Of a stretch of DNA of 64,000 bases, positions 25,467 to 32,949 are shown one piece after another. A program made the translations under genes and the position numbers. How positions within the stretch are numbered: the first letter of the stretch is position 1; every line of letters begins with the position of its first letter. The stretch covers positions 42,480 to 106,479 of the forward strand of contig VMDM01000010.1 in the NCBI GenBank assembly GCA_008080815.1, given 5' to 3'. The notes under the pieces were generated by a model, which worked only from the letters and a program-made list of their open reading frames with translations, did no database searches and was not told where the DNA came from. The stretch comes from Candidatus Nitrosopumilus sp. GTDB lineage: Archaea > Thermoproteota > Nitrososphaeria > Nitrososphaerales > Nitrosopumilaceae.

Positions 25467-26489
25467 ATGAAAAGAGCATTAATTCCAAATAGATTACGTT
25501 CAAATAGAAAAAATGTCGAGATTGCTGTTGAAAATAAGATTGAGACAATTAATGCTGAAAAATTTGTTTGGATAGATTTACAAAATCCAGATAGGAGTGA
25601 TGTAGAAAAACTAGCAGAAAAGTACAATTTTAATGAATTGAATATTGAAGACTGTTTAACAAAATTTGAACTTCCTAAACTTGATAGTTATGATAATCAT
25701 TTCTTTGTAATTTTACAATTTCCACCTCTTTCACAAAAAGTTGGAATTTCAAAAAATAGTCAATTATCAATTTTTGTTGGTAAGGATTTCCTAGTAACAG
25801 TTCATCAAGGAGATCTAAAACCACTAGTGGATTTAGTTGATATCTGCAAGTCAGAATCAGATATTCAAAGACGAAATAGAATTTTAAAAAGATCATCTGT
25901 ACTGTTGCTTCATGAGATCATTGATGTTCTAGTTGATGATCTTCAACATATTTCAAGGAAAATCATTGCCAATTTAGATGAAATTGAGGATAGAGTTTTT
26001 GATGAAACTAAACCAGTTGCCAGAAGTATTGCTTTGTTAAGAAGAGAGATTAATAGATTAAGAAGAATCGCAAATCCTCTAAAGAAATTTGTTGCCGAAA
26101 TAACAAAAAATGTTCAGAGATTTTCTAGTGAAGATGATGGTGAAATATCACTATATTTTGATGATGTAATTGATCACATTGATAAAGTGATTGAAACACT
26201 TGAGGAATCAAGAGAGACAATGGAAATCTACAAAGATACAGATTTTGTACTTAGTACGGAAAAAACCAACAAGGTGCTGGCTGTTTTAACTATCATATTT
26301 ACACTAGCAATTCCTGCAACAGTTATTGGAACTTTTTATGGAATGAATGTTGAACTGCCAGGAGGAATTGATAATTCAGCATCAATATTAGGTCCATTTA
26401 CTACGTTCATAATTGTGATTATAGCTTCCTCAATTTCTGCAATCATGATGTTTGCCTATTTTAAGAGACACGGATGGATCAATAATTAG
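25467..26489 (+). CDS. corA: CorA-family magnesium/divalent metal transporter
   Basis: 340 residues. The large cytoplasmic alpha/beta domain (KFVWIDLQNPDRSDVEKLAE, FVILQFPPL) leads into the long stalk helix, and two membrane segments lie at the C-terminus. The channel signature GMN is in GTFYGMNVELPGG, after TM1 (LAVLTIIFTLAIPATVIG). The homopentamer imports Mg2+ (or Co2+/Ni2+). The C-terminal cytoplasmic end is short and basic (YFKRHGWINN), as usual. TATA-like TTTAAATT about 30 nt upstream fits ATG 25467. Complete and typical. Confidence 0.95.
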   Translation: MKRALIPNRLRSNRKNVEIAVENKIETINAEKFVWIDLQNPDRSDVEKLAEKYNFNELNIEDCLTKFELPKLDSYDNHFFVILQFPPLSQKVGISKNSQLSIFVGKDFLVTVHQGDLKPLVDLVDICKSESDIQRRNRILKRSSVLLLHEIIDVLVDDLQHISRKIIANLDEIEDRVFDETKPVARSIALLRREINRLRRIANPLKKFVAEITKNVQRFSSEDDGEISLYFDDVIDHIDKVIETLEESRETMEIYKDTDFVLSTEKTNKVLAVLTIIFTLAIPATVIGTFYGMNVELPGGIDNSASILGPFTTFIIVIIASSISAIMMFAYFKRHGWINN

Positions 26490-26568
26490 AAAATACAAAT
26501 TGAAAATTTTTTCAACTTTTTCACATATTAATCAGCTTAGATAAATATGAGAAGATACAACCTAGTTT

Positions 26569-26838
26569 ATGGGTAAAATTAGAATTAGAACTGGTAGGGG
26601 AACCGGTACTATGGAAGTGGATGATAATCCAGCAAAATGGTCTGGTGACGAATACAGAAAGATTCAAGCAGCAAGAAAAGAAGCTGCAGGAAATACCATG
26701 GTTCACACTGGTAGAGGAACAGGTTCTAGAAGACTAAAAGATATTCCTGAACCAAAAAGTAGACCTTCTACAGAAGGAAAAACAAGAATTACCGGTAGAG
26801 GAACAGGTTCTAGAAAAAGTTCCAATAAGGGTTCTTAA
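26569..26838 (+). CDS. Basic TGRGTG-repeat protein, 89 aa
   Basis: 89 residues, rich in Gly, Arg, Lys, Thr and Ser. The hexapeptide TGRGTG occurs three times (residues 8-13, 47-52 and 75-80), in RTGRGTGTM, HTGRGTGSRRL and ITGRGTGSRKS. The regions between copies differ, so this is not a recent tandem expansion at DNA level. No known domain. The composition suggests an intrinsically disordered nucleic-acid or phosphate binder. A TATA-like TAGATAAATA stands at about 26535-26545. It is convergent with the transaldolase gene. Confidence 0.7.
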   Translation: MGKIRIRTGRGTGTMEVDDNPAKWSGDEYRKIQAARKEAAGNTMVHTGRGTGSRRLKDIPEPKSRPSTEGKTRITGRGTGSRKSSNKGS

Positions 26839-26865
26839 AAGAGCCTGAACTCATTTTTATAATTT

Positions 26866-27531
26866 TTATATTTTTGAATCGGGATTTGAGGATTTTAGTT
26901 TCTCCCAATCATTTAGGAAGTTATCTAGTCCAATTGTTGTTAAAGGATGACCCAACATTTTATCCAAAACTCCTGGAGGTAATGTGACAACATCTGCTCC
27001 AATTTTTGCTGCATCTACCACATGCATTGGATGACGAACACTTGCAACTAGAATTTGAGTTCCAAAATCATAATTTGAAAAAATCTCTTTAATTTCTCGA
27101 ATGAGGTTCATTCCGTCTTGTCCAATATCGTCTAATCTTCCAATAAATGGACTGACATATTTTGCACCCGATTTGGCTGCAAGAAGAGCTTGATTAGATG
27201 AAAATACTAGAGTGACATTTACAGGAATTCCTTCAGATGATAAAGATTTACAAGCTTTAAGACCGTCAGGAGTCATTGGAACTTTAACTACAACATTACT
27301 TCCAAATTCTCTTAATCTTTTTCCTTCTTCAATCATTCCAGAAAAATCCGTACTGACAACTTCGAGACTCACATCACCTTTGATAATTTTTGTAATTTCT
27401 TTCATTGCAGATTTTGGGTCACCGCCTTCTTTTGACATTAATGATGGATTAGTTGTGATTCCATCAAGTAAACCCATATCATTGAATTTTTTTATAGATT
27501 CTAAATTAGCGGTATCTAGAAAAATTTTCAA
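26866..27531 (-). CDS. tal: Transaldolase (short TalC/FSA-type)
   Basis: 221 residues of the short transaldolase family. MKIFLDTANLESIKKF, LDGITTNPSLMSKEG, the Schiff-base lysine K83 in VVVKVPMTPDGLKAC, NVTLVFSSNQALLAA, PFIGRLDDIG and the C-terminal DVVTLPPGVLDKMLGHPLT are all present. It transfers dihydroxyacetone units between sugar phosphates (or acts as fructose-6-phosphate aldolase; the two are not separable here). Third gene of the pentose phosphate operon, overlapping tktB by 4 nt. This gives transketolase, epimerase and transaldolase in one transcript. Confidence 0.94.
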   Translation of the reverse strand: MKIFLDTANLESIKKFNDMGLLDGITTNPSLMSKEGGDPKSAMKEITKIIKGDVSLEVVSTDFSGMIEEGKRLREFGSNVVVKVPMTPDGLKACKSLSSEGIPVNVTLVFSSNQALLAAKSGAKYVSPFIGRLDDIGQDGMNLIREIKEIFSNYDFGTQILVASVRHPMHVVDAAKIGADVVTLPPGVLDKMLGHPLTTIGLDNFLNDWEKLKSSNPDSKI

Positions 27532-28502
27532 ATTTTTTTACCTCGAATATCCTTAACTTGTTTTACTATATTAAATGATGTTATACCATGTTTTTCAAGT
27601 AATAGAGGAATTTCATTATCGCGTGCAGATTCACCAAACATATCTTGAGCACCAATTCTTTTAACTGGAACAGCATAAGATTCCGAAACAGATTCAGCCA
27701 CAGCTGAACCTAAACCACCTATGATGTTATGTTCTTCAGTAGTCACAATACATCCAGTTTCTCTTGCAGCTTTTTCAAGAATTTCATTATCTATAGGCTT
27801 GATAGAAAACATATCAATTACTCTACAAGAGATTCCTTCATTTTGTAATTGTTCTGCAGCTTCTAAAGCCATCCTCACAGTTATTCCACAAGAGACAATG
27901 GTGCAATCATTTCCATCTCGTAAAGTAATTCCTTGTCCCTCTTTGAATTCTTGAGATGTTTCGTGAACTAATGGAGTAGCTGATCTAGCCATTCTCATAT
28001 AATATGGACCATAATTGGAAGCCATTAAATCAGTTAATTTTGAAACTGAAACCGTATCTGATGGAATGAAAACATGAAAATTTGGAATTACTCTCATTAT
28101 TGCAATATCTTCAATTTGTTGATGCGAACCTCCATCAGGACCGACAGATAATCCACCATGCGAAACTACTAACTTTACATTTAGTCCCTTATTTCCATTG
28201 GGTGATGGATATGCAATATTATTTCTAATTTGATCAACTGCTCTACCGGGCAGAAAAATTGCATAAGTACTTGCAAATGGTATTTTTCCTGAAATAGCTA
28301 ATCCTGCAGAGATTGTAACTAAATTGGCTTCAGCAATTCCAACATTAAAGAATCTATTAGGAAACTCTTTTCCAAAACCAGAGGTCTTTAAAGAATCAGT
28401 TGTATCGGCTCCCAGAACTACAACATTGGGATTTTCATGTCCAATTCTGATTAGTGATTTAGAATATTCAGATCTCATATCAGTAAATACTGGTTCATTC
28501 AA
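27528..28502 (-). CDS. tktB: Transketolase C-terminal subunit
   Basis: 324 residues, the pyrimidine-binding plus C-terminal domains of a split transketolase. DTTDSLKTSGFGKEFPNRFFNVGIAEANLVTISAGL (Glu of the ThDP site is in GIAEAN), HGGLSVGPDGGSHQQIED, and the C-terminal Rossmann half RVIDMFSIKPIDNEIL, VTTEEHNIIGGLGSAVAE are clear. It pairs with the product of the upstream gene. It overlaps that gene by 4 nt and the transaldolase gene by 4 nt, so all three are translationally coupled. Split transketolases are usual in archaea. Confidence 0.94.
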   Translation of the reverse strand: MNEPVFTDMRSEYSKSLIRIGHENPNVVVLGADTTDSLKTSGFGKEFPNRFFNVGIAEANLVTISAGLAISGKIPFASTYAIFLPGRAVDQIRNNIAYPSPNGNKGLNVKLVVSHGGLSVGPDGGSHQQIEDIAIMRVIPNFHVFIPSDTVSVSKLTDLMASNYGPYYMRMARSATPLVHETSQEFKEGQGITLRDGNDCTIVSCGITVRMALEAAEQLQNEGISCRVIDMFSIKPIDNEILEKAARETGCIVTTEEHNIIGGLGSAVAESVSESYAVPVKRIGAQDMFGESARDNEIPLLLEKHGITSFNIVKQVKDIRGKKI

Positions 28503-30166
28503 AGATATCCACGCTCCATTGCGATTTTTTGAATTTCTTTTTGTTTTTCTCCAATCACATGTAGATTAATCCATTTTTTTACTAAATCCTGACCACCCAA
28601 TTTATGAGCCTTATCAAGTAAAGCACCACGTCTAGAAATTAAAATTTCATTTCTAAAATCTCTAATGGCTGCACGAACATCATCCTGACCAATTATTGCC
28701 CCACCACCAACAAAGGCTCTAGCCCCATCATTGAAAATTGAACCAATATTTTGAAGATTTACACCGCCATCAGCTTCAATGTAACCCGAAAAATTATTTT
28801 GCTCTAAAATTACATTTAGTCGGGACATTTTTTCATGAGTAGATTCAATATATTGTTGACCTGATTTTCCAGGAACAACAGACATTACAATCAATTGATC
28901 AATTGATGGAATAAATGGGATAAACCATTCAGGTAACTCAGTATCAGGATTTATAGCAAAACCTACGCCAATCTGATTTTGTTTTAGAGTATCATGAATC
29001 TCTCCAAAACTTGAAGCGTTAGTAACCTCTGCATGAACAGTAATCATGTCACTTCCGGCATCAATGTAATTTTGTAAATATTTTTGAGGTTCATTAATCA
29101 TAAGATGTGTATCAAACGGAATTATTGTTAATGGTCGGAGTTCTTTAATTTTATTGAAATCAAAAGTTTTGTTTGGAACAAATTGTCCATCCATAACATC
29201 AAGATGAATGTAATCAGCTCTTCCATTTACACAACGCTTGATTTCATTCTCTAAATTGGACATATCTCCTGCAATTATGGATGGAGAAATCATGAATTGT
29301 GAATTTAATTCATCAAAAATAATTGGAACAATATCAGTATCAGGTGCTTTTCCATGCCATGCAGGGTTATCTTCCATATGTTCTACAGATTTACCTTTGA
29401 TAGTTCTAGAAATAATTATGGTTGGAACTCCTTTTGTATTATTTGCCTTTCTTATCGCTGCATCGATTTGTTCAATTCGGTGACCATCGATTTCTAAAAC
29501 ATTCCATCCAAATGATCTCCATTTATCTCCTGTTTTCCATCTTGATGCATCTTTCCACATCTCTGAAAGGTTTTCAGAATCTAATTTTTTATCAAGAGGC
29601 ATTATCTTTTCAGTGTAAGAGTCTTGTTGAATGAAATTTCGGTCTAAAAATACAGTCAAATTATCAACCTTGTATTTTGATGCAGTCATTGCAGCTTCCC
29701 AAATTTGACCTTCATCAGATTCCCCATCCCCAATAATTGTGTAAACATGAAAATTTTTTGAATCAATTTTTGCAGATAGTGCAATCCCAATTGAATATGA
29801 TAATCCAGTACCTAAAGAACCACCACAAAATTCCACTCCAGGGCATTTTAGATCTGGATGACCTTGAAGTTTACTACCAAATTTTCTCAATGTATCTAAT
29901 TCAGTTTCTGGAAAATAACCTGCTACAGCCATGTTTGAAAATAATCCTGGTGATGCATGTCCTTTTGATAAAACTAAACGATCACGTTCATCCCATTGTG
30001 GATTTTTTGGATCATATCTAAGATGATTATAAAATAAACACCCAAGAATTTCTGCCATAGAGAAAGAACCTCCTGGATGTCCTGAACCAGCTAAATTTGT
30101 AGAACGAATTACTAATTTTCTTGATTTTAGAATGTTTTTTTTAATTTGATAATAATTTAGTCCCAC
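28499..30166 (-). CDS. Fusion: transketolase N-terminal subunit + ribulose-phosphate 3-epimerase
   Basis: 555 residues in one uninterrupted frame. Residues 1-287 are the ThDP-binding transketolase subunit: GSGHPGGSFSMAEILG, RDRLVLSKGHASPGL, GDGESDEGQIWEAAM and DRNFIQQD (Mg/ThDP site). Residues 291-509 are a full ribulose-5-phosphate 3-epimerase barrel: ISPSIIAGD, HLDVMDG (H321, D323), FDTHLMI (H354), EADGGVN (D466) and GGGAIIG, so all four metal ligands are present. Residues 510-555 are an extra helical tail. The separate C-terminal transketolase subunit and transaldolase follow. The fusion and the tail are unusual; both enzymes look active. Confidence 0.93.
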   Translation of the reverse strand: MGLNYYQIKKNILKSRKLVIRSTNLAGSGHPGGSFSMAEILGCLFYNHLRYDPKNPQWDERDRLVLSKGHASPGLFSNMAVAGYFPETELDTLRKFGSKLQGHPDLKCPGVEFCGGSLGTGLSYSIGIALSAKIDSKNFHVYTIIGDGESDEGQIWEAAMTASKYKVDNLTVFLDRNFIQQDSYTEKIMPLDKKLDSENLSEMWKDASRWKTGDKWRSFGWNVLEIDGHRIEQIDAAIRKANNTKGVPTIIISRTIKGKSVEHMEDNPAWHGKAPDTDIVPIIFDELNSQFMISPSIIAGDMSNLENEIKRCVNGRADYIHLDVMDGQFVPNKTFDFNKIKELRPLTIIPFDTHLMINEPQKYLQNYIDAGSDMITVHAEVTNASSFGEIHDTLKQNQIGVGFAINPDTELPEWFIPFIPSIDQLIVMSVVPGKSGQQYIESTHEKMSRLNVILEQNNFSGYIEADGGVNLQNIGSIFNDGARAFVGGGAIIGQDDVRAAIRDFRNEILISRRGALLDKAHKLGGQDLVKKWINLHVIGEKQKEIQKIAMERGYL

Positions 30167-30295
30167 TTTGTAAACATCTCATAAATTTAATAAAAATCTA
30201 CTTGGAAATTCTGAAAAAATGAAGGATTCAGAAGTAATGTTTTTGATGATTTACAATAGTTTAATTACACCATAGATAAGCGAGATTAGAACAAA

Positions 30296-30637
30296 ATGTC
30301 ATTTGATACAGATAGAGAAATGCACACTACAACATGTGGAGACTGTGGAAATGAATGCCAAGTACCATTTGAGCCTAAAGAAGGCAGACCGGTGTATTGC
30401 AGAGAGTGCTATCCAAACCACAAACCAGCTAGACGTTCAGACAGATTTGGCGGTAGCGGTGGCTTTGGTAGACCAAGATTTGGCGGTGGCAGATTTGGTG
30501 GAAGAAGTTCAAGACCACGAGAGATGCATGATGCAACATGTGGAGACTGTGGAAATGAATGCCAAGTACCATTTCAGCCTAAAGAAGGCAGACCGGTGTA
30601 TTGCAGAGAGTGCTATCCAAACCATAGAGAAAATTAA
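30296..30637 (+). CDS. Duplicated CxxC-type zinc-ribbon protein with Gly/Arg-rich linker
   Basis: 113 residues. Two nearly identical zinc ribbons of about 30 residues, each CGDCGNEC followed by VPFEPKEGRPVYCRECYPNH (CxxCxxxC plus CxxC; the second has VPFQPKEG), are joined by a linker rich in Gly, Arg and Phe (GGFGRPRFGGGRFGGRSSRP). The module matches the CxxC-x17-CxxC family seen in bacteria and archaea beside cold-shock or helicase-type proteins. The RGG-like linker suggests RNA binding, so this may be a cold-shock or RNA-chaperone type protein. The DNA copies differ at a single base over 89 nt. Confidence 0.8.
   Translation: MSFDTDREMHTTTCGDCGNECQVPFEPKEGRPVYCRECYPNHKPARRSDRFGGSGGFGRPRFGGGRFGGRSSRPREMHDATCGDCGNECQVPFQPKEGRPVYCRECYPNHREN
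30332..30624 (+). repeat. Near-identical 89-nt direct repeats inside the zinc-ribbon gene
   Basis: 30332-30420 and 30536-30624 (204-nt period) are identical except 30371 G versus 30575 C, which changes Glu to Gln. Even third-codon positions agree, so the copies are recent or kept alike by gene conversion. Confidence 0.95.
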
Positions 30638-30683
30638 CATTTTTCAATTTAAGATATTTAGGTTGAATTAAGTTACATAAAAT

Positions 30684-31058
30684 ATGGATATAACTAATTT
30701 TTTTCCAATTGTTGTTTTTGATAATCAGTGTTACCTTTGCATAAAATTTGCCAAAATTGTAAATTATTTTGGAAGAGGAAAATTTACGATGATAGGTCAT
30801 TATACGCCACAAGGTGAAGAAATTAGAAAAAAATTAGATAATTCAGCATTGGAAATGTTCTGGTTGATTGACAAAAAAACTGCATATGGAGGAAGAGCAG
30901 GACTTTTACCATTAATAAAAATAATTTTTTCAAGAAGGAAAAAACAAACTGAGAATTTCCAAATAGATGATTTTTGTAATCAAGAATGTAAAACAGTGAA
31001 AGCTGTTTTTGTAAGATCTACCAGTCTTTTGACAAATAGTAAAATTATAAAAATTTAG
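30684..31058 (+). CDS. DCC-family thiol-disulfide oxidoreductase-like protein
   Basis: 124 residues. The start FFPIVVFDNQCYLCIKFAKIV carries the DxxCxxC motif of the DUF393/DCC1 family (usually VLFDGxCxLC), with a thioredoxin-like strand before it. The middle EMFWLIDKKTAYGGRAGLLPL fits the family's second conserved block. Near the end there is a further CNQEC pair. It would reduce or isomerise disulfides in the cytoplasm. No signal peptide. Not operonic with pepA (44 nt gap with its own AT-rich box). Function beyond the family is unknown. Confidence 0.75.
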   Translation: MDITNFFPIVVFDNQCYLCIKFAKIVNYFGRGKFTMIGHYTPQGEEIRKKLDNSALEMFWLIDKKTAYGGRAGLLPLIKIIFSRRKKQTENFQIDDFCNQECKTVKAVFVRSTSLLTNSKIIKI

Positions 31059-31102
31059 ATTAACTTAGAAATCTAAATATGTAATTAAGAAAAATTATTA
31101 TC

Positions 31103-32566
31103 ATGAATATTACAATTGAAGAATCTTATAAAAAAACAGAGATGTTATGTTTCTTTTTAGAGGAAAATTCAATAAAAATTAATTCAAATCAAAAATTTAA
31201 TTTAGAAATTTCAAATGCTGTTAGTCAAGCTGTTAAAGATAATGGTGGGAAATTAGGAAAAATTTCTTTGGTTAACATATCAGAAAAAAGTCTAATTCAG
31301 AGAATTTTAATAGCCGGTATAGGAAAAAAGGAAAATTTATCAGATGAAATTTTTAGAGAGGTTTCTGGAAGAATTGCTATTAAAGCAAAAGACCTTAAAC
31401 TAGAAAATTTTTCTATTCAGCATCCTTCAAATTATCCTAATGAATCAATTTCAAAAATTGTCGAAGGTGTAAAAATTTCATCATACAAGTTTGACAAATT
31501 TAAATCAAAAAAAGAAACCTCACGGATTAATTTAACAATTATTGCCCCAAAAAACAAAAAAAATATTGAGAAAATTCATCAGGCAGAGATTATCTCAGAA
31601 GGTGTCATTTTTGCTAAAGACATATCTAATTTACCACCCAATGAGTGTGTTCCAGAAACATTAGCAAAATTTGCTTCAAATATTTCAAAAAATAAAATGA
31701 AATGTAAAATTTTCAAGAAAAGTGAACTTAAGCAGAAAGGTTTTGGTGGAATTACAGCAGTTGGTCAAGGAAGTAAAAATGAACCAAGATTGATAATCAT
31801 GGAACATTTGAAAGGTTCCAAAAAAGACAAACCTATTGTTTTAGTTGGGAAAGCAGTAACTTTCGATACAGGAGGTATTTCATTAAAACCTGGAGATAAA
31901 ATGGATGAAATGAAATTTGACAAGTGTGGTGGATGTACAGTATTAGGTATTATGAAAGCAGTTTCAGAGTTAAAGTTACCAATTAATGTAATCGGAATAG
32001 TTCCATCTGTTGAAAATATGCCAGGTGGAGAATCATATAGACCGGGAGACATAATCAAATTATACAATGGAAAAACTGCAGAAATTTTGAATACGGATGC
32101 TGAAGGAAGATTAATTTTAGCTGATGCAATAGCCTATGGTGAAAAACATTATTCCCCAAAAGCAATAATTGATTTTGCAACATTGACTGGAGCATGTATT
32201 ATTGCATTGGGAACAAATGTTGCAGCAGTGATTTCCAATAATGAAGATTTAACAAAAAAAATGATTGAATCATCAAAAACTACATCAGAACAAATCTGGG
32301 AGTTACCACTAAATCAAGACTATATGGATATGATAAATTCAGATGTGGCAGATATGAAAAATGTTGGGATAGGAAGGGCGGCAGGAACCATAACTGCGGC
32401 AGCATTCTTAAAAAATGCAGTTGAAAAAACACCATGGTTGCATTTGGATATTGCAGGAGTAGCTTGGACTCAAATCGCCACAAAAGAGAAATCATATAAT
32501 CCAAAAGGTGCAACAGGTTTTGGAGTTAGACTAGTTTTAGATTATTTACAGAAATTAAAAAATTAG
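31103..32566 (+). CDS. pepA: Leucyl aminopeptidase (M17, PepA)
   Basis: 487 residues. The C-terminal catalytic domain is complete: VLVGKAVTFDTGGISLKPG (Lys and Asp ligands), EMKFDKCGGCTVLG, NVIGIVPSVENMPGGESYRPGD, and the M17 signature NTDAEGRLILADAI (Asp and Glu ligands). The N-terminal domain is weaker conserved, as usual. It removes N-terminal amino acids, working as a hexamer with two metals per site. The last 4 nt overlap the convergent 42-aa zinc-finger gene. ATG 31103 fits family length. Confidence 0.95.
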   Translation: MNITIEESYKKTEMLCFFLEENSIKINSNQKFNLEISNAVSQAVKDNGGKLGKISLVNISEKSLIQRILIAGIGKKENLSDEIFREVSGRIAIKAKDLKLENFSIQHPSNYPNESISKIVEGVKISSYKFDKFKSKKETSRINLTIIAPKNKKNIEKIHQAEIISEGVIFAKDISNLPPNECVPETLAKFASNISKNKMKCKIFKKSELKQKGFGGITAVGQGSKNEPRLIIMEHLKGSKKDKPIVLVGKAVTFDTGGISLKPGDKMDEMKFDKCGGCTVLGIMKAVSELKLPINVIGIVPSVENMPGGESYRPGDIIKLYNGKTAEILNTDAEGRLILADAIAYGEKHYSPKAIIDFATLTGACIIALGTNVAAVISNNEDLTKKMIESSKTTSEQIWELPLNQDYMDMINSDVADMKNVGIGRAAGTITAAAFLKNAVEKTPWLHLDIAGVAWTQIATKEKSYNPKGATGFGVRLVLDYLQKLKN

Positions 32567-32691
32567 TAACCGCGGCTATTCCTATCAGGAGTTCCGACAT
32601 TAGGATTTCTCCAACCATGTTTTTCCATCATATGATTTAACAAACGAATGTCATTATCACAATTTTCTCCACAAATACTACATTTTTGCAT
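32563..32691 (-). CDS. 42-aa C2H2-like zinc-finger protein
   Basis: Short minus-strand ORF from ATG 32691 to TAA. The sequence MQKCSICGENCDNDIRLL then NHMMEKHG gives C4-xx-C7 and H20-xxxx-H25, a C2H2 zinc-finger spacing (C-x2-C-x12-H-x4-H) with an extra C11. The rest (WRNPNVGTPDRNSRGY) is basic and probably flexible. Many archaea have stand-alone zinc-finger microproteins of this type, some binding DNA. It overlaps the pepA stop by 4 nt. Confidence 0.7.
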   Translation of the reverse strand: MQKCSICGENCDNDIRLLNHMMEKHGWRNPNVGTPDRNSRGY

Positions 32692-32740
32692 TTATTTTCA
32701 AAAATACTCATAGATTACTTAATAAAAAATTAATTGAAAA

Positions 32741-32857
32741 ATGCCAGCACCGTTGATTCCCAAGAGCTCTCGCATCTTAGTACCACAACAGCGACGTCAG
32801 GTTTGACTTCCAAGTTCGGAAAGGGATTGGGTCGCACCCTAACGCTATGGCCGGCTT
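32741..32857 (-). rRNA. rrf: 5S ribosomal RNA
   Basis: About 117 nt on the minus strand. The 5' end GCCGGCCATAGCG pairs with the 3' end GTGCTGGC, and the universal loop region CCGAACTTGGAAGT and the GCGACCCAATCCC segment are present. It stands alone, away from 16S and 23S, as is common in thaumarchaea. End positions are approximate by 1-3 nt. Confidence 0.95.
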
Positions 32858-32920
32858 AAAAAATATCCCAATATTCTCAATTATTAACCTAACGGCAATC
32901 ACGACATAGTTCAAAATAGG

Positions 32921-32926
32921 TATAAA
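32921..32926 (+). promoter_or_regulatory. TATA box of RLI
   Basis: TATAAA about 27 nt before ATG 32950, giving a leaderless start. Confidence 0.5.
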
Positions 32927-32949
32927 ACAAAGAAAACATTCGATTACCT

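Noticed and set aside
30238..30262. TGATGA motif in the gap between the transketolase operon and the zinc-ribbon gene as box C of an sRNA
   Set aside because: No CTGA box D at suitable distance on either strand, and no closing stem.
30332..30624. Long direct repeats as attachment sites of a mobile element
   Set aside because: The repeats are coding zinc-ribbon modules within one gene; no integrase or cargo lies between them.
30303..30671. Second, longer frame across the zinc-ribbon gene
   Set aside because: The +1 frame carries no motif and ends in AT-rich filler; the CxxC frame is clearly the coding one.
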